Below, piece by piece: positions 26,620 to 36,646 of a stretch of DNA of 64,000 bases; position 1 is the first letter of the stretch; the number at the start of each line of letters is the position of its first letter. Under the pieces are notes generated by a model, which was not told the origin of the DNA, did no database searches, and saw only the letters and a program-made list of their open reading frames with translations. The stretch comes from CAVQJU01 sp963712905. Its GTDB lineage: Bacteria; Acidobacteriota; Vicinamibacteria; Vicinamibacterales; CAVVIG01. The stretch lies in the NCBI GenBank assembly GCA_963712905.1, contig CAVQJU010000008.1, forward strand, positions 434,001 through 498,000. The letters run 5' to 3'. The position numbers and the translations under genes are program-made.

Positions 26620-28065
26620 GTGAACGTTCGGCGCTTCCTGATCGTCGCTGCGGCGATCGCCGGCGTCTGGGCCGGCGATTCGGCGTCCCTCCGTGCCGAC
26701 GCCGCAAGCGATGCCGCTCAGGCGGCCACGGCGCGGCGGTTCGCGGCCATCAGGAATCAGCCGCTGCTGCTCGAGGCGTTCCTTCGCGAGATGCCCAAGG
26801 GCGGGGACCTGCACAACCACCTCTCGGGGTCGATTTACGCGGAGAGCTACATCCGGTGGGCGGCCGAGGACAACCTGTGCGTTGCAACGGCCACGTTCGC
26901 GCTCGTAACGGGCACGTGCGACGCTGCCGCAGGACGGCCGTCCGCGGCGACGGTGCTCGGGGACACGACGCTCTACAACGCGACCATCGACGCCTGGTCC
27001 ATGCGCAACTGGCCGGCCGACCGCAACGGCCACGATCATTTCTTCGCCGCGTTCACCAAGTTCAACCCGGTGACCAGCCGGGTGGGGGACATGCTGGCCG
27101 AGGTGACCTCGCGGGCGGCCGCGGAAAGCGTCAGCTACCTCGAGCTGATGCTGTCGCCCGACGGCAACGTCTCGGCACGCCTCGGCCGCGAATCGAAGTT
27201 CAGCCGCGACTTCGCGCAGATGCGGGCTCAGCTCCTCGCCGCGGACTTCAACGCCGTCTTCACGCAGGCCAGGCAGCGGCTCGACTCGGCTGAGGCGCGC
27301 CGCAACGAACTGCAGCACTGCGGGACGCCGGCCGCCGACCCCGGCTGCGGCGTGACCGTTCGCTACATCTCACAGGTCCTGCGGGCAGGCCCGCCCGAGC
27401 AGGTGTTCGCGCAGATCCTCGCGGGCTTCGAGCTGGCGACGCGGGATCCGCGCATCACGGGCGTGAACCTCGTGCAGCCGGAAGACGACCCGGTGGCCGT
27501 GCGCGACTTCTCGCTGCACCTGGCGATGATCGACTTCCTGACTCATGCGTACCCAACTGTCCGGGTTTCGCTGCATGCCGGGGAGATCGTCCCGGGCATG
27601 GTGCCTCCCGAGGTGCTGCGCTTTCATATCCGCGAATCCATCGCGAAGGGGCATGCGCTGCGGATCGGCCACGGCGTGGACGTGATGCAGGAAGACGACC
27701 CGATCGGACTGCTGCGCGAGATGGCGGCGAAGAAGATCCTCGTCGAGATCGCGCTCACCAGCAACGACGTCATCCTCGGCGTGCGGGGGAAACGCCATCC
27801 GCTCGGCGTGTACCTGCAATACGGCGTGCCGGTTGCCCTGGCGACCGACGACCTGGGCGTCTCGCGGGCGAGCCACACGCGCGAGTGGGTGAGGGCGGTC
27901 GAGGAACACGGCCTCGACTACGCCACCCTCAAGCGCCTGGTACGAAACTCGATCGAGCACGCCTTCGTCGACCCGCCGACCCGGACGCGCCTGAAGCAGG
28001 ACCTCGAAGCCGCGTTCCTCCGGTTCGAACGGCGGCAGGCGGCGCAGCGGGCGGCGGCACGGTGA
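26620..28065 (+). CDS. Secreted adenosine deaminase family protein (ADGF/CECR1-like)
   Basis: 481 residues starting at GTG 26620, directly after the metG stop. A signal peptide (FLIVAAAIAGVWAGDSASLRA) is followed by MPKGGDLHNHLSGSIY, with the HxH zinc ligands, VSLHAGEIVPGM, HALRIGHGVDVM and VPVALATDDLGVSR, which carry the remaining His, Glu and Asp residues of the metal-dependent deaminase. A 100-residue insertion with four cysteines around residue 230-250 fits an extracellular enzyme. It probably deaminates adenosine or a related purine in the periplasm for salvage. The stop overlaps tatD. Confidence 0.85.
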   Translation: MNVRRFLIVAAAIAGVWAGDSASLRADAASDAAQAATARRFAAIRNQPLLLEAFLREMPKGGDLHNHLSGSIYAESYIRWAAEDNLCVATATFALVTGTCDAAAGRPSAATVLGDTTLYNATIDAWSMRNWPADRNGHDHFFAAFTKFNPVTSRVGDMLAEVTSRAAAESVSYLELMLSPDGNVSARLGRESKFSRDFAQMRAQLLAADFNAVFTQARQRLDSAEARRNELQHCGTPAADPGCGVTVRYISQVLRAGPPEQVFAQILAGFELATRDPRITGVNLVQPEDDPVAVRDFSLHLAMIDFLTHAYPTVRVSLHAGEIVPGMVPPEVLRFHIRESIAKGHALRIGHGVDVMQEDDPIGLLREMAAKKILVEIALTSNDVILGVRGKRHPLGVYLQYGVPVALATDDLGVSRASHTREWVRAVEEHGLDYATLKRLVRNSIEHAFVDPPTRTRLKQDLEAAFLRFERRQAAQRAAAR

Positions 28066-28841
28066 TCGACAGCCACTGCCACCTGGCCGACGAGGTCTTC
28101 GCCGCCGACCTCGAATCGGTAATCGCCCGGGCGCGCGGCGCCGGGCTCGAGCGTGCGATGGTCATCCTCTCGGCTGGCGACGAAAAAGAGGCGGCCCAGG
28201 CGGCCCGCGTCGAAACGCTCTGGCCGGATGTCCGCTTCGCCATCGGCGTCCATCCGCACCACGCGCACCACTTCTCGGACCGGCCGGACCGGGCCGCGGA
28301 CGTCGTGCGCGCCCAGATCGCCGCGACGCCGGGGACAAGGGCCGTCGGGGAAATCGGCCTGGACTACCACTACGATTTCTCGCCGCGCGAGGTCCAGATG
28401 GACGTGTTCCGGGCCCAGGTCCGCCTGGCGCGCGAACTGCGGCTGCCCGTCGTCATCCACACCCGCGAGGCCGACGATGACACGATCGCGATTCTCGGGG
28501 ACGCGGGCGGGGGCGAGGTGAGCGGCGTGCTGCACTGCTTCACGGGCGGTCCGTCGCTGGCGCGCGCCGGCCTCGACCTGGGCCTGTACGTGTCCCTGGC
28601 CGGCATCATTACGTTTCCGAAAGCCGCGGAGCTGCGCGAGACGGTGCGTGCCGTGCCGGTCGAGCGGCTGCTGACCGAAACCGACAGCCCGTTTCTGGCG
28701 CCCGTGCCTTACCGCGGGAAGCGGAACGAGCCCGCCCACGTCGCGCGCGTGGCGGACGCCCTCGGCGCGCTGCACGGCCTGTCCGCCGACGAGCTGGGAC
28801 GCCAAGCGGCGGCGAACTTCCACACCCTCTTCCGGCCGTGA
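28062..28841 (+). CDS. tatD: TatD family metal-dependent hydrolase/DNase
   Basis: 259 residues from GTG 28062 (GTGA overlap with the previous stop). MIDSHCHLADE provides the HxH pair, GVHPHHAHHF, GEIGLDYHYDFSP, VVIHTREADDD and TETDSPFLAP the other metal ligands, in the usual order. TatD proteins are 3'-5' exonucleases or D-aminoacyl deacylase-like hydrolases with a TIM-barrel fold in the cytoplasm. Length is typical. The stop overlaps the following prenyl synthase start by four bases. Confidence 0.9.
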   Translation: MIDSHCHLADEVFAADLESVIARARGAGLERAMVILSAGDEKEAAQAARVETLWPDVRFAIGVHPHHAHHFSDRPDRAADVVRAQIAATPGTRAVGEIGLDYHYDFSPREVQMDVFRAQVRLARELRLPVVIHTREADDDTIAILGDAGGGEVSGVLHCFTGGPSLARAGLDLGLYVSLAGIITFPKAAELRETVRAVPVERLLTETDSPFLAPVPYRGKRNEPAHVARVADALGALHGLSADELGRQAAANFHTLFRP

Positions 28842-29854
28842 TAAAGTCCTACCGGAAACCTGTGGAACACTCGCAAATTGCCCTTGCGCAGATCTTCGAG
28901 CCCATTCGCGCCGACCTGGAGCAGGTCGACCATGAGTTTGCGCGGCACGTGCAGTCGCAGGTCGACCTGATCCCCAAGATCGGGCAGTACATCCAGACGA
29001 GCGGCGGCAAGCGGGTGCGCCCGGCCGTCCTGCTGATGGCGGCGCGCCTGAGCGGCTACCGCGGCGACCGCGCCGTGCTGTACGCGGCCGTGGTCGAGTT
29101 CATCCACACGGCCACGCTGGTCCACGACGACATCATCGACGAGTCGGAGCTGCGCCGGGGGCGGCTGGCCGTGCATTCGCGGTGGGGCAACGACATCACT
29201 GTGCTCCTGGGCGACTACCTCTACATCAAGTCGATGGCGATGGCGCTCACCCACGACGCGATCGACATCGTGCGCCTGCTGTGCGACGTGACGCTCAAGA
29301 TGATCGAGGGCGAGCTGTACCAGCTGACCAAGAACGGCGACGCCGACATCACCGAAGACGAGCACTTCGACATCATCCGGCGCAAGACGGCGTACCTGTT
29401 CGGCGGATGCGCCCAGATCGGCGGCGTGCTCGGGAAGGTGTCGAGCGAGCAGGAGCAGGCGCTGCGCGAATACGGCTTCAACCTGGGCGTCGCGTTCCAG
29501 ATCGTGGACGACCTGCTCGACTTCACGGGCGATACCCGGTCGGTCGGGAAGCCCATCGGCAGCGACCTGCGCGAAGGCAAGGTCACGCTCCCGCTGATCC
29601 ACCTCCTCCGGCAATCGAACGACGGCGTCGCCTCGAGCATCGTCCGCGAGGTCATTGCATCGCGCGCCGTCTCCCCCGACCAGTGGGCGGAGCTGTTGAG
29701 CGGCCTGAAGCAGCACGCGTCGATCGACTACGCGTTCCGCCGGGCCGAAGAGTTTGCCGACCGCGCCAAGAAGCCGCTGTACGCGTTTCCGCCCAGCGCG
29801 GAACGCGACGCGCTGCTGGCGCTTCCCGACTACGTCCTCTCGCGCGATCGTTAA
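28838..29854 (+). CDS. Polyprenyl (octaprenyl-type) diphosphate synthase
   Basis: 338 residues from GTG 28838. TSGGKRVRPAVLLMAARL, VHDDIIDESELRRG (first DDxxD) and QIVDDLLDFTGD (second DDxxD) are the trans-prenyltransferase motifs. The bulky residues before the first motif are small, consistent with a medium or long chain product used as a quinone side chain, as in IspB. Mg2+-dependent condensation of IPP. It is the sixth gene of the overlapped run that starts at radC; ligA starts 25 bases later. Confidence 0.9.
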   Translation: MIKSYRKPVEHSQIALAQIFEPIRADLEQVDHEFARHVQSQVDLIPKIGQYIQTSGGKRVRPAVLLMAARLSGYRGDRAVLYAAVVEFIHTATLVHDDIIDESELRRGRLAVHSRWGNDITVLLGDYLYIKSMAMALTHDAIDIVRLLCDVTLKMIEGELYQLTKNGDADITEDEHFDIIRRKTAYLFGGCAQIGGVLGKVSSEQEQALREYGFNLGVAFQIVDDLLDFTGDTRSVGKPIGSDLREGKVTLPLIHLLRQSNDGVASSIVREVIASRAVSPDQWAELLSGLKQHASIDYAFRRAEEFADRAKKPLYAFPPSAERDALLALPDYVLSRDR

Positions 29855-29879
29855 GATCCCGCTCGAGCCGCAGCGCGCC

Positions 29880-31932
29880 GTGAGAGCCGCCGACCGCATC
29901 AGCGAACTTCGCGCCGCCATCCGCCACCACGAGGAGCAGTACCTACGTCCACGCCGCGCCCGAGATCTCGGACGAGGCGTTCGACCACCTGCTCCACGAG
30001 CTCGAAGCGCTCGAGGCCGACCATCCCGAGCTCGTCACCCCTGATTCGCCGACCCAACGCGTGGGCGGACGCGTGGCCGAAGGCTTTGCGACCGTCGAGC
30101 ACAAGGTGCCGATGCTCAGCCTCGACAACGCATACACCGAGGATGAGCTCCGCGCCTTCGACGAACGGGTCCGCAGGGGCGCCGGGCTGGGCGAAGCGCC
30201 GGTCGCGTACGTCGCGGAGATGAAGATCGACGGCCTGAGCATCGCCCTGACCTACGAGGACGGGCGATTGATCCGCGGCGCCACGCGGGGCGACGGCACC
30301 CGGGGCGAGGACGTCACCGTCAACGTCCGGACGATTCGGGCCATTCCGCTGTCGCTGCGCGACGGCCCACCCGGGCGCATCGAAGTACGGGGCGAAGTCT
30401 ATCTCTCACGCGCCGCGTTCGAACGGATCAACCGCGACCGCGAGGAGGCCGGCGACGAGCTGTACGCGAACCCGAGGAATTCGGCGGCGGGCACCATGCG
30501 GAACCTCGAACCCGGGCTCGTCGCGAAGCGAGGTCTCGGCGCGTTCACCTATCAGATCGTCGCGGACGCGGATCTGTTTACGAGCCACAACGACACGCTT
30601 CAGGCCATGGGACGCTGGGGGCTTCCCGTCGAACCCCATTGGAAGAAGTGCGAGGGCGTTGACGCCCTGATCGCGTTCTGCCAGGAGTGGGCCGAAAAAC
30701 GCCGGACGCTCAGCTTCGATACGGACGGCGTCGTGATCAAGGTCAACGAGCTCGCCCTGCGTGCCAGGCTTGGCGCCACGGCGAAGTTCCCGCGGTGGGC
30801 CACGGCGTTCAAGTTCCCGGCCCAGCAGGCCAACACCAGGCTGCTGCGGATCGCCGTCAACGTCGGGCGGACGGGAGCGGTGACGCCGTACGCGCTCCTC
30901 GAGCCGGTGTTTCTCGCAGGCTCGACCATCTCGATGGCGACGCTGCACAACGCCGAGGACGTCGCCCGGAAGGACCTGCGCGACGGCGACACCGTGGTCA
31001 TCGAGAAGGGCGGCGACGTCATCCCCAAGGTCGTGGCGCCGGTGCTCAGCCTTCGGCCTCCGGACGCCCAGCCCTGGGTCATGCCGACGACATGCCCGGT
31101 GTGCGGCAGCGATCTGCATCGCGACGAAGAGGAGGTCGTGTGGCGCTGCGAGAACACATCGTGCCCCGCACGGCTGCGCCGGAGCCTGGAGCATTTTGCG
31201 TCCCGCTCGGCGATGAACATCGAAGGCCTCGGCGAGTCGCTCGTCGATCAGCTGCTCGAACAGGGCCTCGTCCACGACTTCGCGGACCTGTATCACATCA
31301 AGGCCGAAACGCTCCAGGAGCTCGTGGTGACGCCGCGCGATCCGAAGTCGGACCGCGCGGTTCCCCGCAAGCTGGGCAAGGTGGGCCGCAACGTCGCCGA
31401 GCAAATCGAGCGCAGCAAGAACAACGACCTGTCGCGGCTGGTCTATGCCCTCGGCATACGACACGTCGGCGAAAAGGCCGCTTCGACCCTCGCGCGCTAC
31501 TTCCGGTCGATGGACAGGCTGATGGAGGAGCCCGTTGAAGCGCTGCAGACGGCGCCGGAAATCGGGCCGGTCGTCGCGGCGTCCGTTCGCGCGTTCGCTG
31601 AAGAACCCCGCAACCAGGCGCTCGTCGCCAAGCTGAAGCTGGCCGGCGTCAACACCCTCAGCCAGGCCCCCGAGCCCGCGGTAGGCAAGGACCAGTCCGG
31701 GCCGCTCGCGGGCAAGGTGTTCGTCCTGACCGGCACGCTGGCGTCGATGACGCGCGAGGAGGCCACCGAGACGCTCGAGCGCCTCGGGGCGCGCGTGGCC
31801 GGCTCGGTCAGCAAGAAGACGAGCTACGTCGTTTTCGGAGCCGACGCGGGGAGCAAGCTGGAAAAAGCCAGGACGCTTGGCGTCGAAACGCTGGATGAGG
31901 AGGCCTTCCGGGCTCTTATAATGGGCATGTAG
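29880..31932 (+). CDS. ligA: NAD-dependent DNA ligase LigA, one frame change near the N-terminus
   Basis: GTG 29880 opens RAADRISELRAAIRHHEEQY. At 29940-29943 CAGTACCTACG needs one C removed to continue YVHAAPEISDEAFDHLLHEL, the Ia domain that binds NAD+. The rest is intact: EMKIDGLSIALTYEDG with the adenylated Lys (KIDG), the OB fold, four Cys of the zinc finger (CPVCGS and CENTSCPAR), helix-hairpin-helix repeats and a BRCT domain at the end (VFVLTGTLASMTREEATE). About 683 residues. LigA is essential, so an assembly error is far more likely than a real break. Confidence 0.9.
31917..31922 (+). promoter_or_regulatory. TATAAT -10-like box before htrA
   Basis: A consensus TATAAT lies within the last codons of ligA, 118 bases before the htrA ATG. 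No convincing -35 was seen. Bases 31933-32040 hold no gene and could be the leader. Confidence 0.35.
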
Positions 31933-32040
31933 GGGCGTGTATCAACTGGAAGAGTACCGCCCAGAACGAGCTTCGACCATGATCTCGCGGCCGCGACATC
32001 GGAGCGGCCGGCCGTGATTTGCGAAGGACACAACCACTAG

Positions 32041-33579
32041 ATGTCGCGGCGTTCCACTTACGTCACGCTGATTCTCACCGCGGCCGTTGCCTTCTTCGTC
32101 GGCACCATCTTCGCCGGCGGCTCCGGTGGGCCGGCCGGTGTCTCCGGTCCCGGCGCCGGGGCCTCCGCCAGGCCAGCGGCGCGCCGGCCAGGCCCGCTTC
32201 CCGGCACCTCCATCGACTTCGCCGACATCGTCGAGCACATCAACGCCGCCGTCGTCAGCATCGACGCGTCGAGCAAGGCGCGAGGCGGCAAGCGGAAACA
32301 CAATCGGCACGACGAAGACGACGATCTCGACGACTTCGACGCCCCGTTCGACCTCGGGCGCGGGCGGCGCGACAAGGAGATCGGCGATCCGGACGACCCG
32401 ACCCGCCGCGGCGCCGGAACCGGCTTCATCATCGACGCCGACGGCAGCATCCTGACGAATCACCACGTGATCTACCGGGCGGATCGCATCATCGTCCGCC
32501 TGTCGGATGGCCGCAGCCTCAAGGCGCGCGTGATCGGGAGCGACCAGGCGACGGACATCGCCCTCATCAAGATCGACGGACAGACGGGGCTGCCAGTTGC
32601 GCCGCTCGGCGACTCGTCGGCGCTCCGCATGGGCGAGTGGGTCTGCGCGATCGGCAACCCGCTCGGCTACGATCATTCGGTCACCGTGGGCGTCGTCAGC
32701 TTTCTGGGGCGGAAGCTTTTCGACGCCAGCCTGGACGACTACATCCAGACGGACGCCGCGATCAATTTCGGGAACAGCGGCGGCCCCCTCATCAACGCGC
32801 GCGGCGAAGTGGTCGGCATCAACGCCGCGATCAGCTCGCACGCCAGCGGCATCGGCTTCGCGGTCCCGATCAACGGCGCGACCGTCATCCTCGACCAGCT
32901 TCGATCGCGCGGACGCGTGAGCCGCGGCTACATGGGGGTGACCCTGCGCAGCGTCGATGCCGACGTCCAGACCTCGCTCAAGCTGCCGGTGGCGCGCGGC
33001 GCCCTGATCCAGGACGTGAGCGACGATTCGCCAGGCGACCGGGCAGGGCTCCGCGTGTACGACACGATCGTCGCGCTCGACGACCGGGTGGTGACAAACG
33101 ACGACCAGCTTATTCACGACATCGCCAGCCGCGCGCCCGGCACGGCGGTTCACGTCACGCTGGTCCGGGACGGCCGCGAAGAGACCATCACGGTGACGCT
33201 CGCCGAGCGGCCCGTCCACGAGCGTGAACAGGGCCGCAACGGCGCGCCGGCGCCGGCCGACCGGGTCAAGCCGGACCAGAACGGACCGCTCGGGTTCGTC
33301 GTGCGTGACCTCGATCGACGCAGCGCCGAGCGGCTCGAGATCCCGAAGACGATTCACGGCGTCCTCGTGACGAAAGTGGAACCGCTGAGCGCGTCGTTCG
33401 ACGCGGGCGTCGAGCGCGGTGTGGTACTGCTCGAGATCAATCGCCAACCCGTCGAGACGGCCGCCGAGTACCGCCGGCTCGCCCGCTCGGTCCATGAGGG
33501 CGACGTCCTGGCGCTCTACCTCTACTTTCCGGACATCGATCAGCGCCGCCTCGTCACCCTGCGGGTCGAGGACCGCTGA
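32041..33579 (+). CDS. htrA: HtrA/DegP-like periplasmic serine protease with two PDZ domains
   Basis: 512 residues. An N-terminal TM anchor (LILTAAVAFFVGTIFAGGSG) and a Pro/Gly linker lead to an acidic stretch (HDEDDDLDDFDAP). The protease domain carries the triad: LTNHHVI, ATDIALIKI and FGNSGGPL. PDZ1 (RGYMGVTLRSVDAD to VHVTLVRDGREE) and PDZ2 (LGFVVRDLDRRSAERLEIPK onward) follow. Such proteins degrade or chaperone misfolded envelope proteins. It is directly followed by an NtrC-type regulator gene, 11 bases away, possibly in one transcript. Confidence 0.9.
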   Translation: MSRRSTYVTLILTAAVAFFVGTIFAGGSGGPAGVSGPGAGASARPAARRPGPLPGTSIDFADIVEHINAAVVSIDASSKARGGKRKHNRHDEDDDLDDFDAPFDLGRGRRDKEIGDPDDPTRRGAGTGFIIDADGSILTNHHVIYRADRIIVRLSDGRSLKARVIGSDQATDIALIKIDGQTGLPVAPLGDSSALRMGEWVCAIGNPLGYDHSVTVGVVSFLGRKLFDASLDDYIQTDAAINFGNSGGPLINARGEVVGINAAISSHASGIGFAVPINGATVILDQLRSRGRVSRGYMGVTLRSVDADVQTSLKLPVARGALIQDVSDDSPGDRAGLRVYDTIVALDDRVVTNDDQLIHDIASRAPGTAVHVTLVRDGREETITVTLAERPVHEREQGRNGAPAPADRVKPDQNGPLGFVVRDLDRRSAERLEIPKTIHGVLVTKVEPLSASFDAGVERGVVLLEINRQPVETAAEYRRLARSVHEGDVLALYLYFPDIDQRRLVTLRVEDR

Positions 33580-33590
33580 CACACGCGCTC

Positions 33591-34991
33591 ATGCCCAAAC
33601 CACGGATTCTGGTTATTGACGACGACGCGGGGATTCGAGAGCAGATGAAGATGACTCTCGGATACGACGGCTATGACGTGTCCGTCGCCGCCACCGGAGA
33701 GGAAGGCCTGTCGCACGTCGAGCGAGAGGCGCCGGATCTGGTCCTGCTCGACATCAAAATGCCCGGCATGGACGGCAACGAGGTCCTGACCCGGCTGCTG
33801 TCCATGCAGCCGGCGCTGCCGATCATCATGCTGTCGGCGCACCGGGAGCCGTCGTTCGTCGTCGAGGCGATTCGGAAGGGCGCCAAGGACTACATCGAGA
33901 AGCCGCCGAACACCGACCGCTTGCTGCTCACGATTCAGAACGAGCTCGATCGCGCGCGCCTCCGCGACGAGAATCGCTCGCTCAAGCAGGCGGTCGAAGT
34001 GCGGCACCAGATGATCGGCGACAGCGCGGGGCTGTCGCAGGTGATGGCGTCCATCGGCCGCGCGGCGCCAACCAACGCGACCGTCTTGATTCAGGGCGAA
34101 AGCGGCGTCGGCAAGGAGCTCGTCGCGCGGACGATTCACCGCAACAGCAAGCGGAGCCGCGAGCGCTTCGTCCAGGTGAACTGCGCCGCGATCCCCGAGG
34201 AGCTGATCGAGTCGGAGCTCTTCGGGCACGAGAAAGGCTCGTTCACCGGCGCCACGGAGAAACAGGTCGGAAAATTCGAGCAGGCCGACAAGGGCACGAT
34301 CTTCCTGGACGAAATCGGCGACATGAGCGCGAAGACGCAGGCCAAGGTGCTGCGGGTGCTGCAGGAAGGCGAAGTGGAGCGCCTCGGCTCGGCTCGCACG
34401 ATCAAAGTGGATGTCCGCGTGATTGCCGCGACGAACAAGAATCTCGAGGAAGAAATCGAAAAGGGACACTTTCGCGACGACCTGTACTTCCGGCTGGCCG
34501 TGATTCCGATCTACGTGCCGCCGCTGCGTGAACGCCCCGAGGACATCGCGCTGCTCGTCCGGCACTTCATGGATCACTTCAGCCGCGAGGGCAACCAGCG
34601 GCAGAAGCGGATCACGCCGGCCGCGCTCGAGGTGCTGCAGCGGTATCGCTGGAAAGGCAACATCCGCGAGCTGCGAAACACCGTCGAGCGCGTGATCATC
34701 ATGACCGGCAGCGACACCATCGACGTGGGCGACCTGCCCGACAACGTGCGAACGCAGTCCGCGGCCGGCGCCCCGGCGCCAAGGCCCGGCGACGCGCCGG
34801 CGGTCTCGAGCGACGCCAGGGCCGGCACGCTGCGCGAGTTCAAGGACAACGCCGAGCGGGCATTCCTCGTCGCCAAGCTGCGCGAGAGCGGCTGGAACAT
34901 CTCGAAGACCGCCGAAGTGATCGACACGCCCCGCAGCAATCTGTACAAGAAGCTGGAGCAGTACCAGATTTCGCAGGAATCGGACGGATAA
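33591..34991 (+). CDS. NtrC-family sigma-54-dependent response regulator
   Basis: 466 residues in three domains. The receiver (about 1-120) has the acidic pair DDD and phospho-acceptor Asp in VLLDIKMPGMDG, with the switch Lys in YIEKPP. The AAA+ domain has GESGVGKELVART (Walker A), the sigma-54-contacting loop GSFTGA, and TIFLDEIGDMS (Walker B). A Fis-type helix-turn-helix (NISKTAEVIDTPRSNLYKKL) ends the protein. It activates sigma-54 promoters on phosphorylation. No partner histidine kinase is present in the window. Confidence 0.92.
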   Translation: MPKPRILVIDDDAGIREQMKMTLGYDGYDVSVAATGEEGLSHVEREAPDLVLLDIKMPGMDGNEVLTRLLSMQPALPIIMLSAHREPSFVVEAIRKGAKDYIEKPPNTDRLLLTIQNELDRARLRDENRSLKQAVEVRHQMIGDSAGLSQVMASIGRAAPTNATVLIQGESGVGKELVARTIHRNSKRSRERFVQVNCAAIPEELIESELFGHEKGSFTGATEKQVGKFEQADKGTIFLDEIGDMSAKTQAKVLRVLQEGEVERLGSARTIKVDVRVIAATNKNLEEEIEKGHFRDDLYFRLAVIPIYVPPLRERPEDIALLVRHFMDHFSREGNQRQKRITPAALEVLQRYRWKGNIRELRNTVERVIIMTGSDTIDVGDLPDNVRTQSAAGAPAPRPGDAPAVSSDARAGTLREFKDNAERAFLVAKLRESGWNISKTAEVIDTPRSNLYKKLEQYQISQESDG

Positions 34992-34993
34992 CC

Positions 34994-34999
34994 TACAAT
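34994..34999 (+). promoter_or_regulatory. TACAAT -10 box of rnpB
   Basis: TACAAT ends 6 bases before the first base of the RNase P P1 helix (35006), the distance expected for a -10 box and transcription start. It supports reading TACAAT as a -10 box elsewhere in the window. Confidence 0.6.
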
Positions 35000-35005
35000 A
35001 CTGAC

Positions 35006-35446
35006 GATCGCAGCGAGCCAGACGACCGCCGTCCGCCGAAGCGCCGCAAGGTGCGAAGGTGGAGGGAGGAAAGTCCGAACTCCGCAGGGCAGTGCGCCGG
35101 GTAACTCCCGGTCGGGGCAACCCGAAGGACAGTGGCACAGAAAATATACCGCCCTCCGCAGCCCGCAAGGGCGAAGGAGGGTAAGGGTGAAAAGGTGCGG
35201 TAAGAGCGCACCGCGCTCGTGGCAACACGGGTGGCAGGCAAAACCCCGCACGGAGCAAGACCAAATAGGAGAGCCCCGTCCGGCACGCAAGCGCCGGGTG
35301 GAACGGATGGCCCATCCGAAGCTCTCGGGTAGGTTGCTTGATCTCGCCAGCAATGGCGAGGCTAGAGGAATGGTCGTCGTCCTGACCGAGCGCGCGCAAG
35401 CGCCGAGCGAAGGGGAACAGAATTCGGCTTACGGCCCGCTGCGATC
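35006..35446 (+). ncRNA. rnpB: RNase P RNA, class A
   Basis: P1 is formed by GATCGCAGCG (35006-35015) pairing with CGCTGCGATC (35437-35446). Conserved core pieces appear in order: GGAGGAAAGTCC (about 35064), ACAGAAAATATACCGCC (about 35137), GGTAAGGGTGAAAAGGTG (about 35181), AGAGGAATGG (about 35363) and CAGAATTCGGCTTACGG (about 35418). This is the catalytic RNA that trims the 5' leader from precursor tRNAs. A short run of Ts after P1 (CTTTTAT) may end transcription. The 3' end is inferred from P1. Confidence 0.95.
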
Positions 35447-35451
35447 CTTTT

Positions 35452-36636
35452 ATGTTCCGCTACCTGACCACGCGCGCTGCGGCGCTCTCGCTCGTCGCCG
35501 CCGGCACGCTGGCCGTGATCGCCGCGCAAACCCCGCAGGCGCCCGGACAGCTTCGCCCGCGGCCGGCCGAGGGCCGCGACCCCGAGTTTCCGCCGCCAAG
35601 CATCCGCGAATATAAACCGCGCTCGACGCTCGTCGTGCCGCAGCACCCCGTGCCCCGGGCGAAGTTTCCGGTCGTGGACATCCACGGGCACCCGTTCGGA
35701 GGCCCGGGACCGGTCACCGCTGACGCCTACGCCGCCGTCGTCAAGGCGATGGATGGCCAGAACCTGCAATTGATGGTGAACGTGTCTGGCGCGTCCGGTG
35801 ACCGCCTGACGCAGATGCTCGACGTCATCAAGCAGAGTCCGTATCCCGACCGCATGGTCGCGTTCACGACGATCAACTTTCGCGACCCGGTCGCCCCGGG
35901 ATTCGGCGCCCGCACGGCGAAACAGATCGAGGACGACGTGAAAGCCGGGGCGAAGGGCCTGGGCGAGCTCTTGAAGAACTTCGGCCTGACCGCGAAGAAG
36001 ACCGACGGCACGCGGCTGAGGCTCGACGATCCGGAGCTCGACCCCGTCTGGGAGGTCTGCGCGCGGCTGAAAATCCCGGTGCACATTCACACGGCCGACC
36101 CGGCTGAGTTCTTCCAGCCGATCGACTTCCGGAACGAGCGCTGGCTCGAGCTGGCGCTCTATCCCGACCGCCGTTACGCCGATCGCTCGCGGTTTCCGTC
36201 ATTCGACGACCTGATGGCCGAGCGCGATCGATTGTTCGCCCGGCACCCCAGGACGCAGTTCATCGTCGCGCACATGGGTTGGCATGCGAACGACCTGGCG
36301 CGTCTCGGCGCGATGTTCGACCGGATGCCGAACCTGTCCACGGAAGTCGGGGCCGTGCTTTACGACATCGGCCGGCAGCCACGCGCCGCGCACGACTTCT
36401 TCGTCAAGTACCAGGATCGGATCATGTTCGGGAAGGACGCGTACCAGCCCGACGAGTATCCGTACTATTGGCGCGTGTTCGAGACCAACGACGAGTACTT
36501 CGACTACTATCGCGATTACCACGCGTTCTGGAAGCTGTACGGCATCGGCCTGCCGGATGCCGTGCTCCGGAAGCTCTATTACCAGAACGCCATGAAGCTG
36601 ACGCCCGGCCTGCCGCACGGCCGTTTCCCGTCGTGA
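35452..36636 (+). CDS. Secreted amidohydrolase (amidohydrolase-2 family, ACMSD-like)
   Basis: 394 residues. A signal peptide (AALSLVAAGTLAVIAAQTPQ) is followed by VVDIHGHPFGG (HxH metal site), IPVHIHTADP, FIVAHMGWHANDLARL and MFGKDAYQPDEYPYYW with the C-terminal Asp. This is the TIM-barrel amidohydrolase-2 pattern; these enzymes decarboxylate or hydrolyse small aromatic or cyclic compounds. The ATG lies only 5 bases after the RNase P RNA and no Shine-Dalgarno is visible, so either rnpB and this gene share a transcript that is processed, or translation begins elsewhere. Confidence 0.75.
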   Translation: MFRYLTTRAAALSLVAAGTLAVIAAQTPQAPGQLRPRPAEGRDPEFPPPSIREYKPRSTLVVPQHPVPRAKFPVVDIHGHPFGGPGPVTADAYAAVVKAMDGQNLQLMVNVSGASGDRLTQMLDVIKQSPYPDRMVAFTTINFRDPVAPGFGARTAKQIEDDVKAGAKGLGELLKNFGLTAKKTDGTRLRLDDPELDPVWEVCARLKIPVHIHTADPAEFFQPIDFRNERWLELALYPDRRYADRSRFPSFDDLMAERDRLFARHPRTQFIVAHMGWHANDLARLGAMFDRMPNLSTEVGAVLYDIGRQPRAAHDFFVKYQDRIMFGKDAYQPDEYPYYWRVFETNDEYFDYYRDYHAFWKLYGIGLPDAVLRKLYYQNAMKLTPGLPHGRFPS

Positions 36637-36646
36637 TGCGCTCCTA

